A stretch of DNA of 64,000 bases from Diphasiastrum complanatum (Eukaryota; Streptophyta; Lycopodiopsida; Lycopodiales; Lycopodiaceae), in assembly GCA_029204225.1 (NCBI GenBank), contig CM055093.1:30021777-30085776 (forward strand), written 5' to 3'. The position numbers and the translations under genes are program-made. Positions 12,096 to 24,143 of the stretch are shown piece after piece. The notes under the pieces were generated by a model. The model saw nothing but the letters and a program-made list of their open reading frames with translations. It ran no database searches and was not told the origin of the DNA. The number at the start of each line of letters is the position of its first letter. The stretch's first letter is position 1.

Positions 12096-12543
12096 AGAGT
12101 TGGTTGAGTACACATCATTGATCGAGAAGATTCAGTCCACTGCTCGTGTAGACCAATCACATGTTTCCCCTTCCCGTGAGAGTCACTTTGACGAGGGTCG
12201 CACCCCCACCCAAGTCACTACTGCCAATGCTTCCTCCCGACACTCTCGGGAGAGGAGAAGAACATGCCTTGGTGTCTCCTGTTGTGGAGCATGTAGAGAT
12301 GACCCTGAACTGGTCATGAGTCCTGAATGTCTGTGTAGCGCATCTCGTCGTGGGGAGTCCCTACTTCGAGATACATTGACCCAGGAGGCAGCACGCACAT
12401 CACACGATACTGCGACTCCTGCATCCATCACACCTGAGATTTTTGGCAGACCTACTTTTACCCCTCACATTTTCTCTCCTTCTAGACCCACAGCCACTGA
12501 GTCATTTCCTCCCAGCTATGCATCGTGGGGTCACGTTTTGTGA
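12096..12543 (+). pseudogene. Repeat X ORF, copy a (5' deleted)
   Basis: An open frame of 147 codons starts in LVEYTSLIEKIQSTARVDQ and passes through SRESHFDEGRTPT, SRHSRERRRT and LLRDTLTQEAARTSHDT. The same protein is encoded at 42,952-43,604, where about 60 residues precede LVEYTS. Here the join lies just behind a short GAGAGAG, so the N-terminus was lost at the GA tract. The product is Ser/Thr/Arg-rich with no family I recognise. Its 3' end is cut by the Copia LTR at 12,539. Confidence 0.5.
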
Positions 12544-13192
12544 GAGAATTCAACTAGTTTAGTCTAGTTTATTCATATTTTGGTTAATTGTCAATAAGAG
12601 GCCAAAACTCATTTTGGACTTAGAGACAAACTTTTTGAAGTTATATTAGTTTAAAATACATTCAATAAACACTTTTGAAAAGTGTGGGAAAGTTGGTAGT
12701 CGAGCTTGAGAGAGATTCAAATCTGAACTTTGGGTACATTGAATTTAGGCCCACAAATAGTAGGGCTTACATTTTGGAGGGAAAGCCAAGTGGCCAAATA
12801 GGGTTTGGAAACTCTATAAAAGGATGTAACTCATGGAGAGACACATCTTCTCTCTTCTATCTCTCATTTCATCATTATACATGGTTCTCTTTGGGTTCTA
12901 CTACTCATTGGTGCACTATCTTGGTGTTATCTTGCAATTCTATGTGTAGAATGATCATTTATTGTTATTTTCGGTTTCACACGTGTGAAATACACTAGGG
13001 TGCTGTAATTGTACGGACAGCAAACATATTTTATGTTTTGGTTCATGTTTGATCAATATCTCTTAGAGTTTGCATCTCATTTTGTATGTAGATGCTGATT
13101 TTTCTACATTGGCAGGATTGTTGGTTTGCTCCTTATTGTAACCAAAGATTTGGGACATGGATTGGATCTTGAATGATCTGAAATCCTTCCCA
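12539..13192 (+). mobile_element. Copia 5' LTR, 654 bp (family C)
   Basis: It starts TGTGAGAG and ends CA, directly before a perfect Met-tRNA primer site. It is the same length as the LTR at 37,385-38,038. Hand alignment gives about 44 mismatches and no length change, roughly 93% identity. It contains TATAAAAGG at 12,815, a G-box CACACGTGTG near 12,980, and a GTGTAG downstream. It sits inside the repeat X ORF: the 5' flank CGTGGGGTCACGT matches 43,540. Confidence 0.9.
12815..12823 (+). promoter_or_regulatory. TATA box of Copia LTR
   Basis: TATAAAAGG in the middle of the 654-bp LTR, conserved at 37,661 in the second LTR of the family. It is missing from the 418-bp LTR at 16,984. Confidence 0.75.
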
Positions 13193-14081
13193 TGGTATCA
13201 GAGCTCTTCTGTTTCAGGTTATGAAAGGATCAGCCATCTTTAGCAAGGATTGGAGGAGTTACCAATGCCAGAGCATGCTAGATTGATCTCTACTCAAAAA
13301 TCAGCATTTTTGCATGTGTAGAATTGATCTTTTGTAGGTCAAAACTCAATATAGGGTTAGATACTTGATCAATTCCAATTTCACACTTGGTTTACAAGAA
13401 TTCGATGATTTTGGTGCATTAGGAAGGTCTCATTGGAGTCTACAAGAAGATATACCAAGTTTCTAGAAATTGCATGTAGAATTTGAGATATTCAATTTTT
13501 TGTGATTTTGTCAAAACCCTAATTTTGATTGGATCTCTAGTTTGTGATATTACTAAACATCATTTGAGTGTGTTTCAATCTTAGGAAGTGGCAAGAATCA
13601 TTAGATTTGCTCCTTATTGTAACCAAAGATTAGGGACACGGATTGGATCTTAAATGATCTGAAATCCTTCACATGGTATCAGAGCTCTTGTGTTTCAGGT
13701 TATGAAAGGATCAGCCATCTTTAGCAAGGATTTGGAGGAGTTACCAATGCTAGAGCATGCTAGATTGACCTCTACTCAAAAATCAACATTTTTGCATGTG
13801 TAGAATTGATCTTTTGTAGGTCAAAACTCAATATAGGGTTATATACTTGATCAATTCCAATTTCACACTTGGTTTACTGGAATCAGATGACTTTTTGTGC
13901 ATTAGGAAGGTCTCATTGGAGACTACAAGAAGATATATCAAGTTTCTAGAAATTGCATGTAGAATATTCGATTTTTTGTGATTTTGTCAAAACCCTAATT
14001 TTGATTGGATCTCTAGTTTGTGATATTATTGAACTTCATTTGAGAGTGTCTCAATCTTAGGAAGTGGCAAGAATCATTAGA
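13125..14081 (+). repeat. Tandem duplication of LTR end, primer site and leader
   Basis: Bases 13,125-13,605 (481 bp) and 13,606-14,081 (476 bp) are head-to-tail near-identical copies. Each begins TTTGCTCCTTATTGTAACCA in the LTR tail, contains TGGTATCAGAGC, and ends GGCAAGAATCATTAGA in the leader. The second copy carries a second primer site at about 13,674. No gene lies in 13,193-14,267. Confidence 0.92.
13193..13204 (+). promoter_or_regulatory. Copia primer-binding site
   Basis: A perfect TGGTATCAGAGC, complementary to the initiator Met-tRNA 3' end, immediately after the LTR CA. Confidence 0.9.
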
Positions 14082-14267
14082 TTGAGGATAGATCATAGGT
14101 TGATCAAGATTTCACTATTCTATGTGTTGATTTTCCAGTTAGAAGTGCTAGAATAGATTTGTCAGGTTCCATATCTTGGTGATTTCTTCTTGAGTTACTT
14201 TGTTGACATTTAAGAGAGTGCTTTGTGCATTGGAACAGGTTGAAAGAGAAGATCAGGTCACTTCAAC

Positions 14268-14440
14268 ATGGCTACAAGTGGGTTGGAGAGCAATGATAAG
14301 CTTACCTCAATCAACTATTCTACTTGGAAGGTGAGGATGAAGTCCTTATTGGAGATGAATGAGTTGATGGAGATTGTTGCAGGTGTGGATGAGAGACCTC
14401 AAGCACCTCAAGATCAAGTGAGGTATGACAAGAGAACAAA
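14268..14440 (+). pseudogene. gag: Copia gag N-terminus (family C), truncated
   Basis: The ATG at 14,268 starts MATSGLESNDKLTSINYSTW and continues KVRMKSLLEMNELMEIV and QDQVRYDKRTKK, the DUF4219-type gag start. It closely matches the gag at 17,997. After about 14,440 the sequence changes abruptly to unrelated antisense Copia sequence, so only the first 57 or so residues remain. The family C internal region at about 34,240 resumes some 20 residues later in the same protein, but flanking evidence argues against one simple split element. Confidence 0.8.
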
Positions 14441-15090
14441 GAAACTCTTCGTGTTTTGTGTCTTCAGATATTCGAGTTTCGCGAACATGTTCATCAGTCA
14501 AGGGGCCGCAAGCTAGCAAGGCTTTGTATTCAGAAACACTTTGTTTCTTCAGGCCCTTGGTACATCCCTCGGGATACCCATGCTTTATCGAGGAAATTAT
14601 CAAGAATGTTGTAGTGTCCGCCCTCCTTGGATCTCCCTTTGGAGGTTTTTGGCTCTATGAGATTAATCACTGACCAGATCCCTTCGCCTTTTAGAAGTGT
14701 CTTTATCTTGAACTTCTATATGCAATAGTTTGCACCATCAAGATTGATCGTAATCCTTGTTTGAATTGTAGTAGCCATATTGTATCTAATGAACTTGCTT
14801 TAATACCATGTTGCAAAAGTGCGAGGTCTATTGTGGAAGTGTGCTACACAATGCGTGAGATTACTGGAACTAGCCTTAAGCTAATACGAATCATAGGCAA
14901 TGCAACAATCTATCAAACAAGAATGGATACAACGCAAAAACACTATTGGAAGAATAGAATATCTTTTGTATTTTCTTCTCTTAGAGTGAGTTTGTAGTGT
15001 AACGGGAAATAGCGGCTTGACGAACCTCTTACAATTCTATTGTTGTTCATTGACAACGTTCTCATCATGTTTGTTTTGATTTCTGGTCTA
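14441..15090 (-). mobile_element. Minus-strand Copia fragment: gag start, primer site, LTR
   Basis: On the minus strand an ATG at about 14,779 opens MATTIQTRITINLDGANYC, then KFKIKTLLKGEGIWSVI, a typical Copia gag start with an in-frame stop. Upstream, 14,808-14,797 reads TGGTATTAAAGC, a degenerate Met-tRNA primer site. Beyond it, from 14,809, is LTR-like sequence starting TGTTGC on the plus strand. The LTR's far boundary is not clear. The gag is degenerate beyond residue 40 and stops at the junction with the plus-strand gag. Confidence 0.6.
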
Positions 15091-15399
15091 TACCTATGTT
15101 GTGCCAGAAGGGATTAAAGGCATCATGTGGCATGGCAATGTGTTATGGCAAATGGTAGTTATTTGTTGTTGTGTAAGTGTAATCATAACTTTGATTGAGG
15201 GTGCACTTAGAGTCCCAAGTTCATAGAACAATGGAAAGCTTTGATCAAGGCGGAAACATTATGATGGCACACTTACACTTGATGGTTAACAGGAATATGC
15301 TCCTCAATAAGAACACTCAAGTGTCTTGCTTTCCAAATGAACTTGGCTTGCATGAGCGTTGAGGATGAAGAAACCCGTTTGCGTCGTGTCCTATGATTC

Positions 15400-16690
15400 C
15401 TGTATTATTTGAGGCTATACTTTCCTCTCACCGTCCAGACTCCATACCCTTCTATTTAGTGTATCATACATACGTTTTGATTCCGGGTGTAGTACTGTGG
15501 GTTTCAGACGTAAGCTCTCTGAGACGGGCTTACGAAAAGTTCACACGCTGAGCACTGAGCAGCCAGCTGCGCTCTCAATTTTCAAAGCCGCGATGTTGAA
15601 ACAAGGATTTCTAGTGGAGGCCACCCATGAATGCTGAATCCTGACTGCTCAGAAAGGGGCAGCTTTCAAGTTATAAGACAGACAAAAGGACTATTTAGAT
15701 GCTTGCACGACACTGAAGCGATCTGACTAGTTTGTTTTAGTCTTTACTCTTTAGCACCGACTCAGAGAAGATCAGAAATACAAAGGTATCAATTAAAAGT
15801 TAATATCGTGATTCGTGAATCAGTGCTCGTAAAAAATTGATAGATATATACAAGCCAATTGTTCGAATTAGCCTTTCGCCCGCTTAACTTTTGGATTTGT
15901 AGTTTTTCTAATCATTCAAAATCAAGCAGATTTAATTATAAACTCTAATTTTTTTTATTTGATTCTAACCTTTTATCGATTACAAAAAATGTTGTGGGTT
16001 TTGTACAAGTTGGTTATAGTATTCGAGAAAGGCGGCATACTTCAAGAATGGAATCGACATCTTTTTTCAAAAATTGGCATGGCAAAAACTGTACAGGATT
16101 TTTTATGTATTAAATCTTGGGTTTTATAAAGGAAAACCGGCAAGTAAAAGCCTGTCACTCAATAAAGGCCAAAAAACGTTTTCACATATCGATTTTTGGA
16201 GAGAAACCTCAAAAAGAACACTGAGTTGGTTTCAAGCTCTTTTACGAGCACTGTTCGTGATGTTTAGGTGTACCGTGCAGTAGTGCCCGGCCGTGCTTGT
16301 AGTGTGCGGCTAGTCGCATTGGATAAATTCTACGGATTTTCGTACACTATCATGTGTAGGAAAGTAGGAAAACAACTTTGTAAGTATGATAAAATTGCGT
16401 CATGATAATGCAACCATCGCAGATGAGTTAACTGCAACTTGCAAGTAAAGCATAAATGTAGCAATTCAGAAGACCAAATGCTGTTTCTGATACATTTCAC
16501 GTACAATGCTCACAATTGACTGACCAGTGACTTAGTCCGATAGCAAGCCTGTACGAAGCAAGAAATTAACGGTCTGTAAATGAAGGAATTTAGCAGCTAG
16601 CTTGTCTTGACTCTTTGTCACACTTTTCTGAAAAAATGAAGGTTAAAACTTACCCACTCCCAAGCTGAGAAATGGGAGTAAATTTACATT
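15400..16690. repeat. Dispersed repeat R, copy 1
   Basis: The sequence matches 47,150-48,000 in order but with clear divergence. Shared blocks include CAGCCAGCTGCGCTCTC, GATGCTGARTCCTGAC, TAGATGCTTGCA, TGATGTTTAGGTG followed by ACCGTGCAGTAG, and AATCAACGGTCTG or AATTAACGGTCTG. This copy has about 450 bases more in the middle (about 15,810-16,255), including a 69-codon open frame with no known domain. No transposon gene is visible. Bases 15,091-15,400 before it hold nothing I recognise. Confidence 0.6.
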
Positions 16691-16983
16691 GCTCGTGGAA
16701 AACCTTTTGACAGCCCATTGCTTTCCTATTGAGGAGCCTCAATTTTGGCTTACAAGTTATGACTTCCCATATGATGTAAATTCCGTCAAGTGATGCACAC
16801 ATTAATATGAAACATTTTGACTTGAGCACTTGGAATTATATTTCAAATTACTACTAAACTTAAAATTTTGTATCAATTTTTGGGTTTTACATGAGGCTAG
16901 AATGAGTTATATGCACTTTGTTGCAATTCTATTATGAAACAACCTAGAGACTACTTAATGACTAGGTCTAACATAGTAATTTT
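16691..16983. other. No recognisable feature
   Basis: AT-rich sequence between repeat R and the next Copia LTR. I see no coding, RNA or repeat signal in it. Confidence 0.5.
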
Positions 16984-17401
16984 TGTGAAAGATTCAACTA
17001 GTTTGATGATATTTGTTATATTTTCATATTTGGCATATTAAGGCCAACTTTGTTTTTAGACTTAGAGATTGACTTTTCAAAGTTCATTAGTCTAAATTTT
17101 ATTTGAATAAACACTTTTTGAAAGTGTGAGAAAGTTAGAATGTGAGTTTGAGTAGATTCAAATTTGAATGTTGGGTACTTTGGATCCACACGTGTGAAAT
17201 ACAGTAGCTTGCTGGTTTTGTACGGACAGCAAAAGTACTTTATCATTTGATTAATTTTTGATCAAGTTCTATTAGAGTTTGCATCTCATTTTGTGTGTAG
17301 ATGCTGATTTTTCTACATTGGTGAGATTGGTAGAGTATTTCTCTTTGTTAACCCAAGATCTTTCAAGTGAATTGGATCATGATGATCTGAAATCCTTCAC
17401 A
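16984..17401 (+). mobile_element. Copia 5' LTR, 418 bp, internally deleted
   Basis: It starts TGTGAAAG and ends CA before a perfect primer site. It aligns with the 654-bp LTRs at both ends, but lacks about 240 bases between TTGGGTAC and the G-box CACACGTGTG. The missing part includes the TATA box, so this LTR probably lost its core promoter. It is a diverged member of the same family. Confidence 0.85.
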
Positions 17402-17413
17402 TGGTATCAGAGC
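17402..17413 (+). promoter_or_regulatory. Copia primer-binding site
   Basis: A perfect TGGTATCAGAGC directly after the 418-bp LTR. The leader 17,414-17,996 holds no gene but is similar to 13,205-14,267. Confidence 0.88.
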
Positions 17414-17996
17414 TTGTGTTTCAGGTTATGAAGGAGAAAATCATATCTAATAATGATTTAGTGATATCAATGCTAGAGCATGCTAGAGCGGATTCCACAC
17501 CAAAATCGAGTTCTTTGCTTTTGTAGATTGGATCTTTTGTAGATCAAAATCCTAAATAGGTCCACAAACTTGATCAACAATTTTTTATTTCACATACTGG
17601 ATTTGGCCAATTTTTTGGATCATTGGATCAGCCTAAGTGGTGACTACTAGATTGCATATCAAATTTTCAGCATTTGCATGTAGATTTGGAGTAGTCAATC
17701 ATTTGTGATTTTGACAAAACCCTAATTTTGATTGGATCTCTAGATAGTGAGGTTGTTGGACTTCATTTGAGTGTATTTCTATCTTCGAAAGTGGCAAAGT
17801 CATTAGATTGAGGATAGATCATAGGTTGATCAAGATTCTATGATTATATGTGTTGATTTGCTTGGTATAAGTGCTAAAAGAAAATTTGTGAGATAGTTTC
17901 AAATCTTGGTGATTTCTTTTGAAAGCATTTGTTGTTGTTCAAAGGAGTGCTTTCTGTATTAAAACAAGTTGAAAGAGAAGATCAGGTCATTGCTAC

Positions 17997-18366
17997 ATGG
18001 CAACCTCAATTGGAGTCATGTTGGAAGCCAATGATAGGCTTACCTCAAGCAACTATTCATTGTGGAAAGTGACGATTGAATCACTTCTTGAGATGAATGA
18101 TGTTTTGGATATTGTTGTAGGTTTGGAAGAGAGACCACCAACACAACAAGATCAAGTGAGGTATGATAAGAGGGCCAAGAAGGCTATACACATGATAAAG
18201 ATGAATGTTACCAATGAGCTTCTCAAGGAAGTTGGTAAGTGCACATCATCTTTGGAAGCTAAGAATTCATTGAAGAAGCTTTATGAGTCCAAGTCTACTT
18301 CTAGAGTGTTGACTCTAAGAAGGCAAATCTTTTCTTGTTTGCAAAAGAATGAAGAAAGTCCAAGCA
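17997..18366 (+). pseudogene. gag: Copia gag, interrupted by CACTA end
   Basis: The ATG at 17,997 opens MATSIGVMLEANDRLTSSNY, followed by SLWKVTIESLLEMNDVLDIV, the AIHMIKMNVTNELLKEVGKC segment and STSRVLTLRRQIFSCLQKNEES. About 120 gag residues are in frame. The frame then enters foreign sequence at about 18,366 and stops. The break coincides with the start of TGCCA-rich CACTA subterminal sequence, so the gag was most likely interrupted by that insertion. Overlap in content shows that the Copia part at 34.2 kb is not its continuation. Confidence 0.85.
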
Positions 18367-18937
<571 letters not shown>

Positions 18938-19399
18938 TTTGGTTTGTTTGTTTATTGATTGATTAATGAATGATTGTTTATTGTTGACTTTTGTAAAGAA
19001 AGTGATGCAATTTTGAAGGAAAGTTGATTTGTATTCTAACAATTATCATTTTGTTGATTGATTTGTAATCTAACAATGATTTGGTTTTCATTGTTTGCTT
19101 TTATAGAGAAAAAAAAAGAGATGCTTCTTAGAAGGAATTAAAGATCATCCAAACAATAGATGAGGTATGTTTTTTCATCTTAAATTGATGTTTTTGTTTG
19201 TTTTTTATTGTTTGTATATATTTACAACAAATTTATACAAGATGAAATAGAAAACCATAAACAATAAACAATCATTCTATAGATAATGAGATAGAGATGA
19301 TCAAATACAAAAGTTTATATTCATAATCCAAATAAAAAGAGCTTTGATGCTAATACCCTATTTTTCTACTTTTGCAAATTATAAAAATACATCAAATCT

Positions 19400-20331
19400 A
19401 AGAAGTAATTATAGGCTTCTTAGTCTTCGCTCTCTTCTCCCTCATCGTCATCCAAAGCTGAATCTTGTCCTTCGTCTTCGCCTTTGTCCCCTTCATCTTC
19501 ATTCCCTTCTTCTCCTTGGTTTCCTCCTGTACTTTCTTCCACAAAGGAAACAGATGCCCTCTACAAGCACATTCACAAAACAAATTAATTATTATTATCC
19601 AAACACATGTCATAAAAATGAAATGAAATGAAAAGTATGTATCAAAAATATGAGAAATACAAATTATGTAGCAAAAATTTACCCTTGGATGTATGCCTTG
19701 TGCCGCAAGATGATCAACTAGGGCACTATAGCCTTGGCGATATCCTCGGCATTTGTATACTTGCGCCCATAATCTTCAACCTACATCAACACAAATCGAA
19801 TAATTAGAAAAAAGCTAAAAATTATTGATAAAGAAAAAACTTATGAAATGCAATTAGCTAAAAGATAATTGCTTACAAATTGAGTGTGCATATTAGCCTT
19901 GCCTCCCGATCCAAGGTGAGATTGGCCTAAAATTTAGGCCTTGATTTTGTTGCCTCTCTTTGTTGCTTAAAGCACTTGGGATTAAGATGCTTTGATTGAT
20001 AAATAACTTTTCCCGAATCTTTTTTAGATGCCCATCCCGGCCTCTTCTTGCCTTTACTACAAAATCGACTTGATGATTGGCGCTTATGACAAATATGCAT
20101 ACACATACTCGTCTTCACTCATTTGTCATTAAATCAATTTGGTTGTGGAAACTCACGATATAATCTATCAAGTATCTTGTCTTTGTCCCCTTGGTTTTGT
20201 TGCTCCCAAGGGTTAAACAAATCGTGACCAAAGTATTTAAGAGTAAGGTTGTGCAATCTATTGATGACGACCTTACCCCTAATGTCCATGATGATGGAAC
20301 TGTCCTCATCAAGGTCATAGAAAACATTCAT
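19400..20331 (-). pseudogene. CACTA second gene, Transposase_24-like (TnpA-type)
   Basis: Read on the minus strand from 20,331: MNVFYDLDEDSSIIMDIRGK, then VINRLHNLTLKYFGHDLF and ILDRLYREFPQ. After a gap and frame change comes KRQSSSRFCSKGKKRPGWAS followed by QSKHLNPKCFKQQREA (20,100-19,930), then SHLGSGGKANMHTQF. A short exon-like piece EDYGRKYTNAEDIAKAIV (about 19,780) and an acidic tail ending DDDEGEESED (19,430) follow, separated by GT-started intron-like gaps. This order resembles the Ptta/En/Spm (Transposase_24) protein that accompanies TNP2. Stops and shifts suggest a pseudogene, though some gaps may be real introns. Confidence 0.6.
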
Positions 20332-20565
20332 GGATTTTTTTTACTGCATTTTTCTGACAAAGGGCTTTCATCTTTTGCCTTTCCTCGAGAGATAGCATAG
20401 TATAAAAATCTCACACTCGATCGAAATCTGATCCTGAGGCTTGTCCTCTTCCACTAAAAGAGGATCTTGGCCTCCTCCTTGATGCTCCGCTACCACTAGT
20501 AGATATGACTGTTGAGAGAAATATATGAAGTTGTGAAAAGAACTTGGAAAGATATCAAATGTGAA

Positions 20566-21040
<475 letters not shown>

Positions 21041-21060
21041 TGAGAGTGTGAGAGCTTGAG

Positions 21061-22000
21061 ATTGATAGTGAGCCTCAAGAAATCCACAAGAAAGCGTGGA
21101 GAAAGGGGGCAACATTTTCCTGAGCAAACTGTGACAAAATATAAAGTTATGTAATTAGTTATATATAGTTTCTCGCAACGCATGAATTAGAGCAATTTGT
21201 CTATAACACACATCATGAAACAAGCAAGCTTACCCAAACAACTCTGTCGTGCTCGCATCCGACCACCCGTACTTAGTTTGCAAATTCAAAAGTAGCAAAC
21301 AAGCTCGCAACTTTGACATTTGTGCACCCTCGTACAAAGGATTGGATGCCAAGCCACGCACCATCTCTTCTTCCCTTGTCAATGTGGCCTCAGGTGGGTT
21401 TGTGAAGAATACATCCATCATGTCATCCATGTCTCCCTCGTGATCATGCGATGTGAATGGCACATCCTCGTGTGTTGTGTCTTCTCAGGACATCTCTTCG
21501 TGCAAGTCCACTAGTGGTGTATGCAAGGAAAGTTGTGGCTCTCGTGCTCTTGCACATCTGAATCTTGCGGATTGCATGGCAATATCTGATTGAATTCTTC
21601 GATAGTCATGTGAGTGTGAGTCATCATCCTACACAATACAGGTGCAACAACAATCAAGAATAACATAATATTCCACCAATCAGAAAGGATGCCAAACAAC
21701 ATACATGGAAAAGGAGCGTGCAATCATGTATTTAATTTTAGCAATACAAAGAGGTTTGCAAAGTATAACTCACCGAAAAACCGTCCGCACAAATAATGCC
21801 TCCCTCTCAATTTGACCATACATGCGAACATGTGATATAATGGTACGTCGCTCTCGTCGCAGTGCATACTTACATCGTGCACATGGGCATGGTATTCTCT
21901 GGTGTAACCAGGCCTCTGATCCTATATGTGGTGGTCCTGCCTCAAAACTTAAACTCGACATTTGCATTGGTGCACCTTGGCAGTTGACAATGGATGGAAC
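21061..22000 (-). pseudogene. CACTA element 3: TNP2 N-terminus
   Basis: From about 21,967 the minus strand encodes the Transpos_assoc zinc-finger-like domain (WLHQRIPCPCARCKYALR, HVRMYGQ). After frame changes come DDMMDVFFTNPPEATLTREE and NPLYEGAQMSKLRACLLLLN followed by KYGWSDASTTELFG (to 21,230). An intron-like gap leads to RKMLPP near 21,110. The expected next exon with the HACPNDC motif is missing, because a microsatellite begins there. The 21,105-21,350 part is nearly the same as 10,081-10,340. The 5' terminus, somewhere in 22,000-22,260, could not be identified. Confidence 0.8.
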
Positions 22001-22321
22001 GCAAAATTAGAAATGATATCAATACATAAAACAAACTAGATAAATGCATTGAGACGAACAAAAGACATGTATATAATAACCAAATTTGAGTCTAGTCCAA
22101 CTAGTCTCTTGAAATTAATAGTACAATTGCAAGATCGGATTACGACTATATATGCAAAGCATGCCTATGTGCATCATTACATGTCTAGCCTTGCTCTTCA
22201 ATTCTCGCCAATTTTTTTACTATAAATATTGTCGGCTTTCCCGATATTCGAAAATAGGTTAGGACCAGTTTTTATAAGAACCTTTTATTGATGAATCTGT
22301 TGACAATGGGTGCGAATCAGT

Positions 22322-22402
22322 GGAGGTCGGAACAGACCACAGAATATCTGTCTCTTTTGAAAGCAGTATACCATATGTTATTCTGAGGTCCATTCCGACC
22401 TC
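22322..22402. repeat. Hairpin in X unit (copy 3)
   Basis: The left arm GGAGGTCGGAACAGACCACA plus GAATA faces the right arm TATTCTGAGGTCCATTCCGACC. The left-arm change to AGAATA is matched by TATTCT on the right. Confidence 0.7.
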
Positions 22403-23088
22403 TACTCATGTATTTTCTACAATTCATAAACAGATTATATGCTAGATTATTACCAACTCATAAATGCTAGATTATATACCTCTGCTCATAAATGCTTGTC
22501 TCCTATTTTTTGCTGTAGATACAAGTTTTGTAATGTAGGATTATAATGAATTTTATTTTACATTATGATTTATGAAAATACATGTACACATTTTAGAAAC
22601 AAACTTCTACATTTATTGATGAAGCTATTGACAATGGTTGGAAATCAGGCACTATACCAATTTTTATTCTGAGGTCCATTCCAACCTCTTCTCTTACTTT
22701 CAAATATAGATCTCTTGTAAACATTGGCAATTTGTGCCTAAACACTGCTAGATTATGAACAAAATGTGACTCAACATTGCCACATTTGTTAGATTCTTTT
22801 ACCACATTGAGGCCTTCATGTTGCCTTCTTGATTACGTTTGTCATTGAAATGATGACACTTCTCCACTAGTGGTTATATGAACCCGATGGGGAACTACAT
22901 AGTTGGCCTAAGAAAAAAATGATCCCCACTCTCAACAATTCGTGGTATACATAATTAATGTTTCAAGCTTACTAGTTTCTACTCTGATTTGTGGGATCTT
23001 AATCTACTCCTGTTGTTTAATTTACATAATCATAATTTATGTGTTGTGTATTGGTTATGTTTCATGCTTAGAAATAGAGAGTGAGGGA

Positions 23089-23091
<3 letters not shown>

Positions 23092-23133
<42 letters not shown>
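23092..23133 (+). repeat. (GA)n microsatellite, about 42 bp
   Basis: A short GA tract preceding module S of repeat X; the equivalent site at 41,680-41,700 has only a broken AG-rich run. Confidence 0.95.
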
Positions 23134-23136
<3 letters not shown>

Positions 23137-23978
23137 ACCAACACTCCCAATCCTAGGAAGGTGTGTAGCCCTTGTTTTCTTCCGATAAAGGCATGGTTCA
23201 AATGTTTCTTGTTGGACGATAAGTTCCACGAGAAAGCCCAAACGCTATAGGGAGGGAGCATGTGGTGACATTTTGAAATAGGATATAATCGTACGGTTTA
23301 GGAGATTTGATTAGCACTCTCCTCGTGTGTGTTTAAGTTTTAGGGTTTAGGGTGTGCGTGTGACCATGCATGTGCATGTGCATGTGTGATGCCATTCGTT
23401 TATGTTTCATGATTTGTTAGATCTGAATTTATTCATGTGTGTGTGTGCGTGTGTGGTTCTCGTATCATAGTCCAAGCTATTATAGGTATTGAGTCAAAGC
23501 TACGAGGGTAATATCAACATATAAATAAATTTTCAATCTATAATTAACCACATATCCTAAACCCTAACAATATTGGTGAGCACACAAATCCATTGAGGAT
23601 GCAAAAGGGGCTAACTAGCTCTGCAATCGAATTGTCTATGCCGATAGGGTGTCTCTCCTAAAAATGATGACACCAAAGAGGCATATGGCGTGCAGGCCAT
23701 GGGCGTTCTTGAACCTCATGGCTCACCACGTCGAAATGAGGAAAGTGTGTTTGCTACTTCAAACTCAATAACTCTAAAAGGTTGCGTGAGGTTCATTTGG
23801 ATTCAAACAAGTGTCCACATATAACTACTTTGGAGTGTTGAGTTCGAAGTAGCAGCATCCTTTTTTCTCTTTGATGCTACGAACCGCAAGATTCAAGGAC
23901 AACTATGGGCCTACACATCATTTTTCTCTTTAGTGTCTTCATAGGAGAGACACCCTCTCGTGACGTACAAGTCACTTG

Positions 23979-24106
<128 letters not shown>

Positions 24107-24143
24107 CGTTTTGTTAATGTAGGACTACATTCAATTTTATTTT

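Noticed and set aside
12120-12440. Minus-strand open frame opposite the repeat X ORF
   Set aside because: It overlaps a plus-strand frame conserved between two copies and is best seen as its shadow.
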